In this document: positions 26,555-38,927 of the stretch, in pieces | How positions within the stretch are numbered: the first letter of the stretch is position 1 | How the letters are laid out: each line of letters opens with the position of its first letter | NCBI RefSeq assembly: GCF_021130785.1 | Contig: NC_060213.1 | Location: forward strand, 114,840,501-114,904,500 | Length of the DNA: 64,000 nt | Reading direction: 5' to 3' | Source: Homalodisca vitripennis | Lineage: Eukaryota; Arthropoda; Insecta; Hemiptera; Cicadellidae | Program-made: the position numbers and the translations under genes | The notes under the pieces: generated by a model | Databases searched by the model: none | Seen by the model: only the letters and a program-made list of their open reading frames with translations | What the model was told of the DNA's origin: nothing

Positions 26555-27837
26555 TTACGAACACTGATAAGATTCGAATTTTGATCTAGATGATTTGGTG
26601 GAAAGATTTTAAAGTCATTAGTTTGACCGATTGCAGGCTCAAGCTCCTCCTTTGGTTTGTGTCTAAATAAAAATATAAGACCTTTGTTATTTAAATTCCA
26701 AAATAAGCATCGGGTACAAAAGCACAAAGGAAAAGTAAATAAAACTATAAATTGATTGAACTTAGTTTTAAAAACAGAATGATATACAATTACTCATTTA
26801 GTGTCAGTGGTATTACACAATAAAACGCCTACAAACAATGGTTCTAATTACCTAAAAGGTCGTGAGGAGAGAAAAATATCAAGAAGTTTACTAACGAGAA
26901 CAATTTGCCTAATTAAGTAGACTGTATAACGGTTTAGTTCAGTTTATTTCGTTACGCAGTAAACAGCGAATTTAATTAGACTCAGAAATAGACTTTAATA
27001 ACAATAAAAATAAATGTTAAAAAGAGACGTGTTATTTACAATGTAATAAATTATTAACAAATATGACCTAATTTTTATAGAAATATTATACAATGGTACT
27101 TTTTTATATCACGGAATACAAAGTTTCTTGGACTTTGAAAGATAAGTTTAGTTGAGATATATAATTTTCTACTTGTACTTTGTTTTATTTAAGGAGAGAT
27201 AATTAAATATTTAATATATTTCACCTGAGACAAGTACGGAAAAAATTACCGATTTATTTTACATCTTTAGAAGTATGAAATATATGTTTAAGAGTTCAAA
27301 TATTGCAACATATAAAAACATAGTATTAGTTGTATTAACTAAGAAAAATAATTTGAAATGAAGTTTTAAAAACAATGAGGAATCAATATTTAATGCAATA
27401 AATTCAAACCAGAGTTATTTCATAATAATTATTTAATAATACGACCCCCAAAATAAATCAAGTGAGCATATGCGGTGACCCAAAACACAAGAACAATGGA
27501 TTGTACTAATCGAGAAGAGTTTGGATAAAATAGAAGACCTTTAAACATCATCTGTCCGCTAGATGGATAAATAGTCTCCTGAACGTTGACGGGGAGGCAA
27601 CAGAGATGTTACTGCCAAGAGCTAAAATGTTACTGCCAAATCAATACTTTATTATTTAAAAGCTCACCCATACTTTACGTCGAGGTACAATTCATCCAAA
27701 ATTGCAAGGACGAATTGAGCAAGTTATAAATCATTACAAAGTTAATTAAAAATAATATCAACAAAATTTAGAGAGGCTGTAATAATTACATCAATACTAC
27801 TTTACAACAATATCCAGTTCAAGGAAAAAGGTTTAAA
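26554..27837. other. AT-rich stretch, no gene seen
   Basis: No gene is supported. Toward the right end (about 27430-27700) the base composition rises, and a short direct repeat GTTACTGCCAA occurs twice near 27610-27640. This leads into the coding-like stretch that follows. Confidence 0.45.
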
Positions 27838-28318
27838 ATGGAGAACGAGCTACGGAGAAAATTAAAATCCTCGGAGGACCAAAATATCAAACGAATAGAA
27901 AGAGACAAACATACATTACTCGTAAAATGGAAACATCCAGTGATGACTGGACAAGTGAGACACGAGATATAAAGGGTGTATTTGAGGATATATGACAACT
28001 CATCGACGTTGATTTTGGTTCTTCCCTCGCTTCATCCGAGGGGGGACTTTCAGATCGACCAGGGCTACAGGGGGATCTACGGAAGACACTTTCCGTGAGC
28101 AGGAAAGTCACTAACATCGGAGTAGGAACAAGTTTGGAGAGAAACCTTTTCGAGGACAAAGGGGTAAACCATCTCCAACAAGACAAAGATATACAGACTA
28201 ATAAGTACGAGAAAGAAGACATTGAGACCCAAGATAGCACCAATTTGCCCGAAATATGCAGACGGTATGAGCTCAAATACGAAACTAAAACAAGAACGAG
28301 GTACGAAAATTTGGAGTA
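27838..28318 (+). pseudogene. Unidentified coding-like stretch, interrupted
   Basis: One plus-strand frame stays open from about 27841 to TAA at 28317-28319 except for a single TGA near 27990. The second part is very hydrophilic and rich in E, K, D, R and T, with segments such as METSSDDWTSETRDIKGVF (from 27928) and YELKYETKTRTRYENLE at the end. Base composition is clearly less AT-rich than the surroundings. The composition would suit a gag-like or structural protein of a mobile element, but no zinc knuckle or enzyme motif is visible. Long minus-strand frames over the same bases look like shadows. A tandem repeat array begins at its stop codon. Confidence 0.35.
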
Positions 28319-28785
28319 ACCGCGACCATACCATGTCACCTACGACTCTACCAAAGGAATACTGATAACGTGTACGGAAAAAATAGGGCAAGAAAACACA
28401 AGACAGCACTACTCTGCCAGCGCGAGAACAAAGTGCGAGACTTTGTGAGTGACCGCGACCATACCATATCTCCAGAACGGCTCCTACCGTATGATAGGAC
28501 GCTTCTATTGAGAAATAGTAGTAACGACTCAGTTGGACTCAATTCGGTACTACTTTACCTGCAAGAGACAACAGTGCGAGACTTTAAAACGACCAAGACC
28601 ATACCATATCACCTCTGACTATACAAACGAGATACTGCTAACGAGAATAAAAACTAGGGCAACAAAACACAGAGGCCGCTACCTGAACAGCTTTTACGGT
28701 ACAACTAACTGTTCGGGCATCTAAGGGACGTTCTTGGACGGTGGACATACAGACAGAAGGGACCACGCCATGTCTCCACCAGAGA
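28319..28785 (+). repeat. Tandem array of about 140 bp units
   Basis: The marker GACCATACCAT or a variant recurs at about 28324, 28457 and 28597, with a weaker GACCACGCCAT at 28761. A second marker, GTGCGAGACTTT, recurs at 28433 and 28574. The spacing is 133-164 bases, so there are three to four diverged copies. The array starts exactly where the preceding coding-like stretch stops. Short frames inside it (28370-28724) are by-products of the repeat. It could be a promoter or UTR array of a mobile element, or a small satellite. Confidence 0.65.
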
Positions 28786-31700
28786 GAGAGAAGGCCATTA
28801 ACTCAGAAAATAGGTACAAGAAAGAGCTCACCAGTATTAATTTTGTTCTTATCTATTTCAAATCAGAATGTGTCTTATAGTGAATATTAGCGACTAAAAA
28901 CTACTCTACTGGATTATTGTAAATATTAAACATGTTGAAAAAGTAGGTTTGAAATTGTAAAAGTTTATTTTATTTTGAATTAAGATTATATTATTGATAA
29001 AGAGTAATAAATATGATTAAGTTTCAATACTATCGTTTATATTAGATCCTACAATTTGCTTAGTATCATTTTCAAAAAATCATTTATACCCAGAATAATT
29101 TCTTTATTTTCACTATCTTAATATTTAAACAAAATTTTGGATGTATAATAGTGGGTAAATTATTTAATAGAAATTCTTGAATTAATATTTTGTAATCACA
29201 TCATTTGTTGTTGTAACATATCCCATTGTGCTTGTATATTTATCATATTGAGTTTTTAAGATACATTTTTCTGTTAAAAATTTAATTAATTGTTTTGGGG
29301 TCTCTCCAAAACGTTTTTCTTATTAAAATCTGTTTTTAATAATTTAATTGTTAAGTGAATGTAAATTAGGGCCATTGCACTGAGTAAATGTTATAGAATA
29401 ATAATAAACAGAAAGACCGATTTTCTTTCTGGATTAAATTACAATACGGCTTTGTTAGCTAGAAAAGATCTAATCAGTTAATTTTTAATACTTTGTTAAA
29501 TCTCGTCAGAACAAAATTAGTAATGAACTAGAATAGGAATTAATATTCACCGTTCTGAAATTCAATTTAGAATCCGATGTACTTTAATTACTACTATTAA
29601 TTGATGCAGTAAGCTAATGAGTTTTAAGTTGGGTTTATTAATAAATAAATGAGTAGTTCATAGATTTATTTAAATCAGTATTTTATCATATATTTTAGTC
29701 TTTTTGCAATGATAGTTGGACTTTTGAAGTTCTTTAATGTGTTAAAGCCGTTATAGCTACTAATATCCGAGTAAGATATATTTATCACTCGAAAATCCCA
29801 ATAGCTTTTAAATTAAAACTTAAGTAACCTGGAAAATTCCTTAACCAAGGGAAGTTTGTAAAGGAAGAAATTGATCTCGACAGGGAGATATTTTGGAAAT
29901 TTACGTCAATAATAATGCGGGTAAACCGTTTTGTTAGAAACAATTTTGAAAACTGTTCACTGTAAAGCACTGCTAGGTAAAAGAATTTTCATTATTTTCA
30001 ATACTATATATGATATTGTATGTTTTATTGGTTCATATTTTCATTTCAGTATTTCCCTACAGATTTTACGTTAACACAAACTTTCATGACGTCACATTAA
30101 TTTTTACTAGTAAAGATGTCATTCTATTTTGAAAGCACGTTTAAAACATAAACGGGTATGACACGAAATGAACGTTTGTCCCCCATGCAAAACATAAATC
30201 TCTAGCCCACCAATAGAAGTAGAAACTTCAATTAAGTCAGATGCGTATTTTTTTATTTGAGAAATTAAAGAAAATAATTATTCATTGTCGTATTATGAAT
30301 TTTTCAGATTACAATTTGATGTTATTACTACGTAATTTTCCTTAGATAGGCATATGAATACATAATGGTATAATGAATACGCCGGTACCCTTAGGGAAGT
30401 TTTATTTGTAGGATCACCATGGTCTGTTTTATGTAACAGAAACATTTTTATTAATTATTGTAACTCTCTTTTGGAAAAAATACTGCTATACCTAACTGAA
30501 TTTAATAAGTAAATTAAAAAACAGTAATCGAATGTTTTAGAAACCGATTGAGATTTCTACTCTATAAAGCTTTACTAAAGATGTGATTTACAAGTGTGTT
30601 AGTTACTGATTTAAAAGTGTACAGTCGAGGTGCTATAAATTTTCTGGAAGTTCGACACATACAACGACTCTTACTTAATAGTCTAGAGAGCTTAGTTTCC
30701 TGTAACTTAAGTCCAAATTTTTCCCCATTAGACTAAAGGTCTATATTGAAACGTATTGTTTGTTGAACTACCATTAATGGAGACATTATTTTCAGAGTAT
30801 TATCTGTATTTATCTTTTTATACCCCTTTTATACAACTAAATACTTATTTATTATAACATAAAAGATTTTATAAACACAATTAAAGCGTTTTTAGCTTAT
30901 ATAAACCCAATAGCTAGATGAATTCACGAGGGGGCAGCAATATTCTGGAGTTATTTGATATTCTAGTATTGCAACTATCTTCACAAAAGAGTTCTATAAT
31001 ATAATGATTATATTTACTAAATATTGGAATTTTTAAAAGGAAGAGCTACTTAGCTTTTAAAAAATGTCTAAAATTTTAAAGTACGGTATATAATGAATAA
31101 GAATTTATCTCAAAATTATAAATACGATGGAAACTTGTATTTAATATTTGAGCGCTAATCAATACTAACAATAAGAATATCTTGTAGTAATATTTTTAGT
31201 TCGAAATATGTAGTATAGTCCTTTCTACTATACCTCTGTTCAATGTGAGTATAACCTTTAGTTGGAACTGAAAATCGTATTGTTTTCAATTAACTAGCAC
31301 TGAGACAGTACAATCTAAGTTTCTTCAGTTTGATTTTAATAAATTTCAGACTATTTCCTACCTACTGTAGGAATGGCCTGCTTTATTGCATCTTTTAACT
31401 TTGGCCACATAAGGCTTCATATTAAACGCAAACCCTCAGATGCACGTCCGAAAGCTGACTAGAAAAAATATAAATATAAAATAGAATATTGTAATATTTT
31501 ATTCTTTTTAATATTCTGCTTGTTGATAGTAAAAATCCAATAACGTATTTCGTTTAATATAGTTTAAGATAAAGTTTAAGTAATATAAGTTCATACATAA
31601 AAACTGTTAACTACTTCATATGATTGTAAGTTCATTTGAATTGTATAGAAAGGCTTTATATGTCAATAAGTTTTCGATGCTGCATTTCACTACATGGAAT

Positions 31701-33814
31701 TTGTGCAATCATTTTTGAATTCTGTAACTCAGACAGCTTGCAGAGATTATTTTTTGTCTTGAGGGACATGTAAAAGCTTCTTTCCTCTGTGGTTATCTCT
31801 GTCTAACTGTCAGCAGGATATCTCGAGCATTAAATCAGCCACATACTTTTTACGAGCTACTTCAGGAAAGCCTGTAGATTCTAGTACCTACATTTTTAAT
31901 ATTGATAAAAATACAAAATGATGTAGAGTATTAAAGGCCAAAATGAGTTTAATTTAAAATATTACAGGGATATTATGTTTTTATAAAATGGTAGTTGTTG
32001 ATATTTTCTAAAACTAGTAATAGTTCCATTCTAACAATTTGCTTAAAAATGTCACTTTTCACAAAATGATAATAAAACACTTTCACTACGGTATTTTAAC
32101 ACAATTAAATTAATATTATAGACAACTAGACAATGTATTTCTCATGTTAAAAATATGCACTGTTATGCTAGTTTGCACATCGACATAAATTCACAAGAAA
32201 ACGTATCAAAAGCGTATGTAACGTTCGAGAGAGCTATTTCGAAATGTTAGTCATTGTTTATTTTCTATACCACGTGTGTTTAGATTTCCCCAGGGATGTT
32301 CGCGAAATAATTATCCATCTAGTTACTAAACGGTACTGAAATGTATCATTTTATCCCACATAAAATCAGATTGAGCCACGTGTCTGATGAGAATTCCCTA
32401 GATGCTTGGTTGACACAGTTTTATTTTTACATCTGTAAAGAAATTGTTCGTTTTTTACATGTTTTAAGTTTAAATGAAGTATATTCTTAATTGCAAACGT
32501 ATTATTCACTATATTTATGAAACAACGAACAATATTTATATGGAAATAAACGATATCATAGATTAGCGCTTTGCCCTTATTAATTATTGTTATTTGAAAC
32601 CATTCAAATCTGAATTAACCAAATAGCAAAAAAGTCTTATGGTGGCACAATGTGTCAAAACAAACACCATTCTATGTTGCCTAAACTTAAATCCAGTGTA
32701 AGGAAAGTATTTACTTTACTTGTTTAAAAAATAACAGGGTATATGCACATTGATGGTGCGTAACGCTTTTATTGTAATCATTTAAAACATTCTTAAATAA
32801 GTACATACATAATACTAGGCGTTGAAACCCAGTCAGTGTGTCAATGCCTGTTTTATTGCAATTAAAATTCATTGTTTTTTCTACATGAAGACCATGACGC
32901 ACATGCGTGCCAAATACTCCGTTCTTACGATATTGGGAATTGTACCAACCAAAAATATTCAATCCCAGTTCAAACCCTTACATACAGTATGATCGATCAT
33001 TATAACAATGATTTAGGTTTTCTATCTCAGTCATGAGGAATACACTTGCCCAATTTTAACTGACTAGGACTAAAAAATTAGAGAATTAATTATAAGTGTG
33101 TGAGTATGTGAGATAATTTGTGAGTGATATCTTTGTCTTTTTATAACAGAAACTGCAGTTTTAAGGTTCATATTCTTTATTATTTGTTTAAAAAGAAATA
33201 TTTTAAAGTTAAAAATGAATTTAATAATTATTGTAATAATTTTAGTTATTTTTAAAAAAATACAGCCTTTATTTTTATCTAATGTTATAAGACGAGTAAC
33301 AGTGTTTTAAATGAGAGGTATTAACTTATCTTATCTTATTTTTAAAGAATATTCAATATGGTTATGAGGTAACTAATACTTAAAATTTTAATTAAAACTG
33401 CTTCGATTTATTTTTACTTTATTTATTTAGTTTATTGCATTTAAATAGTAGCTATTTTAATATTTATAAGGTGCCATCATGATACGATAATCTATAAGTA
33501 AAAAGCAACTTATCCCAAAAGTTAACTCGTAAAACTCACGATAAACTTAGGTCGGATGTACAGTAGATGTAAGATTGTCAATTACCACTAATTTCGCCTG
33601 TGGAATTTCTGCAACACGTTTCATCGATTTTAACAGCAATGTGTCTCTCTTCCACAAAATAGGTTATATCTGTTCAGTTTTTTTACCCGCAGTTTCCACA
33701 CGTCATTCCGTGTTATTGATTAAATATTTTCACAGTTTCAATAATACTTGAACAGAAATCAATCTTTGGAGGAGCTTATGATGAAAGCACTTATGGTATG
33801 GTTCTATGATACTT
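28786..33814. other. AT-rich intergenic stretch, no gene seen
   Basis: No gene, RNA or convincing repeat is visible in 5 kb. Frames at 29785-29970 and 32711-32962 lack motifs. Confidence 0.5.
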
Positions 33815-33842
33815 TAAGAGAGAGTGAGAGGGAGTGAGGGGA

Positions 33843-33897
<55 letters not shown>

Positions 33898-33899
33898 GA
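33815..33899. repeat. (GA)n microsatellite
   Basis: Irregular GAGAGTGAGAGGGAG sequence leads into a pure GA run at 33847-33894. Confidence 0.95.
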
Positions 33900-34856
33900 A
33901 ACTCTTTGGATGGATGATATAATATTTCTTTATAGGTGAGTAATGTTATATTCGGGATTTATTTCCTACTTTTCTAATACATTTTTAGTTCATTATATGA
34001 TATTATAATATTAGACGACATTTTCAAGTCTTGGTAGTAGTTTTTCATGGTCTATGTAGCACACCGTGCCGCCTACAGCTCCTGGTAGTACTTTAGTAGT
34101 ATATTTTATTTGCTGCTTAGGTTTCTTTAAAATATACGTGGGCACCTTACAATACAAATTTACTGGCATTGTAGCAAGATTTCAAATATTCATTATATAA
34201 TTTTAATGTAATTATCTAGCAATGTAGGGTTATAATATTCATTCTCATGTTTTATTTAAGATTACGTGTACCAAATACTAATATTAGTAAAAGGTGAATT
34301 GGCAATTTCTACGTGTATACGGTGGCTGTTATATAGTATTTTCCAATAAAATCAATTATTTCTGTTTATTTTAGACATGAGATACAAAATGGTGTACGCC
34401 AACGTTATATGCATTAAATTAAATAATAAGGCAAATCACATTATTACTTTGGTATTTGATTAAAATAATCTCAAATAAAAACATACGACGATTAAAATGC
34501 ACAGACCTTTCCAGATATATTTTAAAAGTTTTAATATATTAAATGAACGGTGTTGGACAAATGAAAAATTATCATGCTCATACTATATTAATTCGGAAAC
34601 TTATATTGTCATATTTTAAAAACATTTACAAATAATTTAATTCTTATTGTCCTTTACGAAAATGAAAATATTCTTATATTTTAATAATAAAAAAAATAAT
34701 TTAAGAATATATCTCAAAACTTAACCCTTCACAACAAGTTACAATTTTCCTTAAGACTAACTAAGGAACTAAGCTTATATCGTAATATGTTGTGAAGAAT
34801 CACATATAATATTTATAACATATCTAATCTCTCAATAGTTGATACTTCTAAAAATT
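33900..34856. other. AT-rich stretch, no gene seen
   Basis: Nothing supportable is visible. Confidence 0.5.
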
Positions 34857-34874
34857 TATATATATATATATAAC

Positions 34875-34915
<41 letters not shown>
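34857..34915. repeat. (TA)n microsatellite, interrupted
   Basis: Two TA runs are separated by ACTAAA. Confidence 0.95.
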
Positions 34916-35284
34916 CTGTTTTAATTTAATTTATTTTCAACCTTTTAACAAAGAATATACGAACGAAGCAAGGATGGTGCATTAGTGAAAGCATATAGCT
35001 TCGGTGTTTATTTATTACTTTTACTTAAAAAGCCTACGAAAAATAACATATTTTAAGAAATTATACCAATGAAATTGAAACTGAGTTTCAAATCAAATAT
35101 ATAATGTCATATTCAAGGAGAGTAGATTCAGGCAAAAGCAATAAAAAAAATCATATACTTTACTAAAACAACAATTGCATTGTAAATTAACTTTGTAAAT
35201 GGGTATTTCTAATTTTTCAAACTAACATGAAAATTTATATTCTAAATGTAGTCAACTGAATCACTTTATCATCTGGTCTGGTCT

Positions 35285-35720
35285 GAAATGAAAATTCGTT
35301 TATTTAAACAGGCAAAGTTAGGTCCTCATGGCCCTTTCTTACACTTAACCTGTCTGAATAATAATTATGAACAAATATTAACCAAATTAATATTAATACT
35401 AATCTAATTTACTAAATACATTTAATTAATCATTAATCACTAAAAAATTACAAATATGATACTTCTAAAAAATAAAAATATAGTTATACAACCATAACAC
35501 AAAATGATATTACAACTTCCATTTTTAATAAGAACCAAAAAATATAATTAATACCAAATAACAATAATTTATAAACATATAATAAAAATATTTTAGAAAT
35601 ATTATTATTATATATATAAGTAGACATGAATATGGGGTTTCTAGCTCACTTTTGGGACAGACAGTAAATCAATATAAATTCCTGTTTAAAGGACAATAAA
35701 CGAATCTGTAAAATCAAACA
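35285..35720 (-). mobile_element. Possible 3' UTR fragment of a non-LTR retrotransposon
   Basis: The stretch starts with AAATTCGTTTATTTAAACAGG and holds GGCAAAGTTAGGTCCTCATG and CCCTTTCTTACACTTAACC, then long A-rich sequence. On the minus strand this would be a UTR ending near a poly-adenylation-type AT tail, similar in style to the 3' UTR of the retrotransposon at 59.5-60.0 kb but not the same sequence. No coding remnant is seen, so the call is tentative. Confidence 0.3.
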
Positions 35721-35858
35721 GTAACTCACGAATGAAAAATTACCGAATCTATAGCTGTTTTCTTCTACTTTCTTGAGCTGTTTTAATGTAAAATCTCCTT
35801 AGAATCAATTTATTGGAAATGTTGTCAAATCTGCTACGAATAAACTATAAATTAAAAC

Positions 35859-36367
35859 TTATAAACGGAAATGATGGAATTTGCTAACAATCACTCGAGA
35901 AGTCGGGGAGAATGTGAGTAAAACCACATTCTTTTCACGAGGTTCATTATTTATCTTTTCCAAGTGTACTATAAAATCATCGAGGATTTCTGGCTTAAAA
36001 TCCTAGACAAATTCAACATCCAGATAATAAAAAAATACAGGTAATATCTTTTCATAATAAACGTGTGTATCGATACCTACAAACCTAATGTATTCTTTGA
36101 AAAGGAAAATAATTTTTTCAATGGTTCTAAGAGATAAGTAAAAATTTTTATTCTGTTTTCTAAATTCTGTAACAAATTTTGTTTGTTTTTTACCTCCATA
36201 TTGCAATTTTGTAAGCAGGTTATTCAAATGTGTTAGTTTATTTCGAAATTTCTTAGGTTTAGGTCTGTCGTACAAAATTAAATTACAATCTCAACAAACT
36301 AAATATCTTTTATCAATAATTTTTCTCTATTATAACACTTGTAACAGTTGGCATTATACTCTTCCAT
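35859..36367 (-). pseudogene. Zinc-ribbon protein resembling poxvirus VLTF3, broken
   Basis: The start at 36367 lies in TTTAAATGGAAG, the motif shared by this element's genes. The first residues contain C-x2-C (NCYKC). About 16 codons later, in another frame, a second C-x2-C pair follows with a TGA between its cysteines. Next comes a basic helical part, FRNKLTHLNNLLTKLQ (about 36245-36200), and YYEKILPVFFYYLD near 36020. A zinc ribbon followed by an NKL-x-HL-x-N-x-L helix is the layout of VLTF3-like late transcription factors of poxviruses and other large DNA viruses. Similarity is judged by eye only. Breaks seen are one frame change in an A run, the TGA, and a TAG at 36003; the frame then continues to 35859. 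A generic zinc-ribbon protein is the alternative. Confidence 0.45.
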
Positions 36368-36396
36368 TTAAACAGAAAGATTTTTTGTTATAAATG
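36365..36396. promoter_or_regulatory. Bidirectional viral promoter with overlapping start codons
   Basis: Two start codons point away from each other with 26 bases between them. The minus-strand start is in TTTAAATGGA and the plus-strand start is in TATAAATGGA. A T-rich run (TTTTTTGTTA) precedes the plus start. Both fit the element-wide TAAATGG motif. Confidence 0.6.
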
Positions 36397-36636
36397 GAGA
36401 TTATGGAACTAACTCTGCCGAGATATAAATTTTTCAACGCAAATGTTTATGTTTACATTTCTGCAACAGAGATAAATAGAAATAATTTCATTCTATTGTA
36501 CAACTATTTAGGATATTTTTTCTATGATTGCAAAGATTATTCCGGAAGAAATCGAGATTTTTCATCAGCGAAAGAGTATATTTTTGAAGTTTTAGAAGGA
36601 ATGAAAGAGAATAATATGAACTTGATAAATTATTAA
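36394..36636 (+). CDS. Small viral protein of unknown function (80 aa)
   Basis: This intact frame starts in TATAAATGGAG, the shared start motif of the element, and ends at TAA at 36634. The protein is 80 residues, rich in tyrosine, phenylalanine and asparagine, with a mildly amphipathic middle (NNFILLYNYLGYFFYDCKDY) and a charged C-terminal helix (AKEYIFEVLEGMKENN). There is no clear membrane segment or known motif. It is divergently paired with the VLTF3-like gene, which suggests it belongs to the same virus. It is one of the few uninterrupted genes here. I do not recognise a family. Confidence 0.5.
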   Translation: MEIMELTLPRYKFFNANVYVYISATEINRNNFILLYNYLGYFFYDCKDYSGRNRDFSSAKEYIFEVLEGMKENNMNLINY

Positions 36637-37893
36637 AATATTTCTCTATTGATTTACTAATGCGCAATTCAAACTTCTTCTGTTTTGTTTTCCTTGAACA
36701 AAGCTGAAAAGAAATTGGGAGTAGGAGAAGATGAAAGGAATCATGTGTTTTATTAAACCAACGCTAGATTTGTAACGTCGGCGTTCCACGATGACCTTGG
36801 TTTGCTCACGCCGTGAACAATGACCTTGCTTTGCTCACACCACAATGACCTTGCTTTGCTCACGCCGTGCGCGACAATGAAATCACTGTAAAAACACTTA
36901 ATTCTGTATTACAAATGAACACTTTACATCACTATTTTCACACAATGTTTTTTATCACAATTTAGAATGTCTACACAAATTCACAATCTTCTCGCAATTT
37001 TTCCTTTCTTCTAGTCGCAAATATAATTTAAGTAACTTATAAAATATAATAACACTATGAATGGCAACGCCCAGTGGAACACTTCACTTCACTTTTAACA
37101 AGAAACACAGAACATCACACAATCTTCTTACTTCATATAAGCTCCATTTCTTCTTTCTTCAACTTGAAAATACATTAGAATCTTCTAATTGATGATATGT
37201 CTTGTTAAATTTCGTTAAAACAGAGGAGATTTAGCATGACTGGCTATACGTGGCCAACACCCCAGATGAAAATTTTTTCCATGCCATAAACGATTATGAA
37301 TATCGAAGTTTTATCGATAATAAAAATCGATGGTTGCAATCGATATTAGAACTGTTATAGTTTCCAATGTATATTAAATAAGTGAATATCAATATTTATT
37401 TCAAACCTTGTTGCTAAAAAACTACTCAACCGATTTTAATGAAATTTGGTACACATATAGTAAATACTTAACTCTTTCGACTTAACTTATCCATAAGGGT
37501 GAAATCATCCCCTATTTCCTAATATTCATAAAAAATAAAAAAATTATCAGAAAAATCTGAAACTTCAAAAACAAGCGAGTTCTAATTAAAATTTCATGAA
37601 AATAACAAAATTTTCAAAATCTACCCCAATCATACCTTATCTTTAAACTCTTATATCTAGAGAACTATTGGAGCTTTTCTGATGAAATTTGGTATATAGG
37701 ATCAGTAAATATTAAAGTATTTTTTAAATCATCACTTCCGGTCCATGACCTTGAAATAGTTTTTTCCTAATATCATCCCTATTTTTCAAAAATTTTAATG
37801 CAATTTAAAATGTATACTTTTTATAAATGTCTTTAAAAAATTCTGTAAAGTTTTAAAATTATCCGATGAATAATAGTGAAAATAACGCGATTT
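36637..37893. other. Non-viral insertion or spacer with repeat fragments
   Basis: This 1.25 kb separates the two parts of the viral gene block and has no viral gene. It holds a short tandem repeat at 36785-36880. At about 37420-37470 and again at 37660-37720 it holds a motif of the form (ATGAAATTTGGTA), each preceded by an ACTA/GAACTA-type segment; this is typical of an arthropod mobile repeat. The simplest reading is that a host transposable element inserted here, but the boundaries are not clear. Confidence 0.45.
36785..36880 (+). repeat. Short tandem repeat, three units
   Basis: Three near-copies of AATGACCTTGCTTTGCTCAC (the first reads GATGACCTTGGTTTGCTCAC) are followed by CGCCGTG or CACCAC. 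Spacing is about 24-31 bases. The unit is much richer in G and C than the flanks. Confidence 0.8.
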
Positions 37894-38818
37894 TTACTGA
37901 ATTTCTCTAATATCGTTCTTAATCACATCATAGGCTAAAAATTTCTCAGAAACCACAACCACATAACATGTCGAGTTAGTAACAGCTTTTTGAAAATCCA
38001 TATTGATAATTATATCGTTCTTTGAACCAGAAATATTTGTCAAACTCTTTGTTGTATCAATGACATAAATAGGTCTATTCGCTAAAAATTCTTTAGGATT
38101 GTAATACATTTCCTTATTATTACAGTAAACTTTCTTAAAATCTTGATACATCTGATACATGATTCTGAAAAGAGCTCCTAAAATGTTTAAATTTTGTAAT
38201 TCATCTGGATAATAAGAACCGTTCAATTTTACTATTAAGAAAAAATTTCAAAATCAAATTTTTATAAATTGGCATAACATTTCCAGTTGCAGTCTTCAGA
38301 ATCACATCATCGTCTTCTGCTCTTATAAAACTTAGATAAAATCCTCCTTTATAGATCGGAATAGTAACGTTTTCAAAAAATCCTAATCCAAAATGAGATA
38401 AATTTCCAGCTGCTTCAAAAACACCAAATTTAAAATCTGATTCAAAGCCATTAGAAGTTTGAGAAATAACACCACTTTTTGAATACGAAATAGTTCCTTT
38501 AATTGTGCTTAATTGGCCACAGTTTTCGACTTCTTCTATCAATTTATTGTGTTTTCTTACTTCAATCTTAGAAAATAAAAACGGTATAAAATTATCGATT
38601 AATCTAACATTATCAGTTCCAAGATATGCTTGACCATCTTGTTTTGTTAAAGTTCCAGAAATATAAAACTAAAAATTAGACGAGCAAAAATTATCTCCAA
38701 AATCAATATTAAACTCAGTTCTTATATTCGGTTCATTCAAATGTTGTTTACTAATTGGATAGAAAATTTTAAACTCCGCCCTTTCAATATCACTAGCATA
38801 CTTTTTGTAGTCCGCCAT
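37894..38818 (-). pseudogene. Double-jelly-roll major-capsid-like protein, internally deleted
   Basis: The start at 38818 lies in TTAATAAATGGCGG. The N-terminal part has segments such as RLIDNFIPFLFSKIEVRKH and STIKGTISYSKSG. The C-terminal part has NGSYYPDELQNL and AVTNSTCYVVVVSEK. Both are typical of the major-capsid-like proteins that accompany this ATPase/protease/PLA2 set in insect elements. At about 305 codons it is well short of what I expect for the family, and the middle appears to be missing. The two parts meet in different frames at a 41-base block (38233-38273) that is an exact copy of 39334-39374. A TAG also interrupts the N-terminal part at 38669-38671, where a glutamine-like codon would fit. 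The gene cannot make a full capsid protein. Confidence 0.6.
38233..38273. repeat. 41-bp perfect repeat, copy at the capsid-gene deletion junction
   Basis: This block is identical base for base to 39334-39374, in direct orientation and 1101 bases away. The other copy spans the end of the zinc-ribbon gene and the promoter of the next gene, where it makes sense. Here it interrupts the capsid-like gene and changes its frame. It is best explained as a templated filler copied in during repair of a deletion. Confidence 0.85.
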
Positions 38819-38927
38819 TTATTAAGAAAAAATTTAGAAATTTTAAACATCATGTATAAGAAAGATATCATTTTTTCATCGATCTAATGTACGTTTTTAT
38901 AAGAAAAGATATAAATTTTAGTCATTT

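Noticed and set aside
26509..26727. 72-codon minus-strand frame
   Set aside because: Its end is encoded by a TA microsatellite and no domain is visible.
27887..28409. Long minus-strand frames of 150 and 110 codons
   Set aside because: They lie opposite the hydrophilic plus-strand frame, overlap each other and extend into the tandem array, so they look like shadows.
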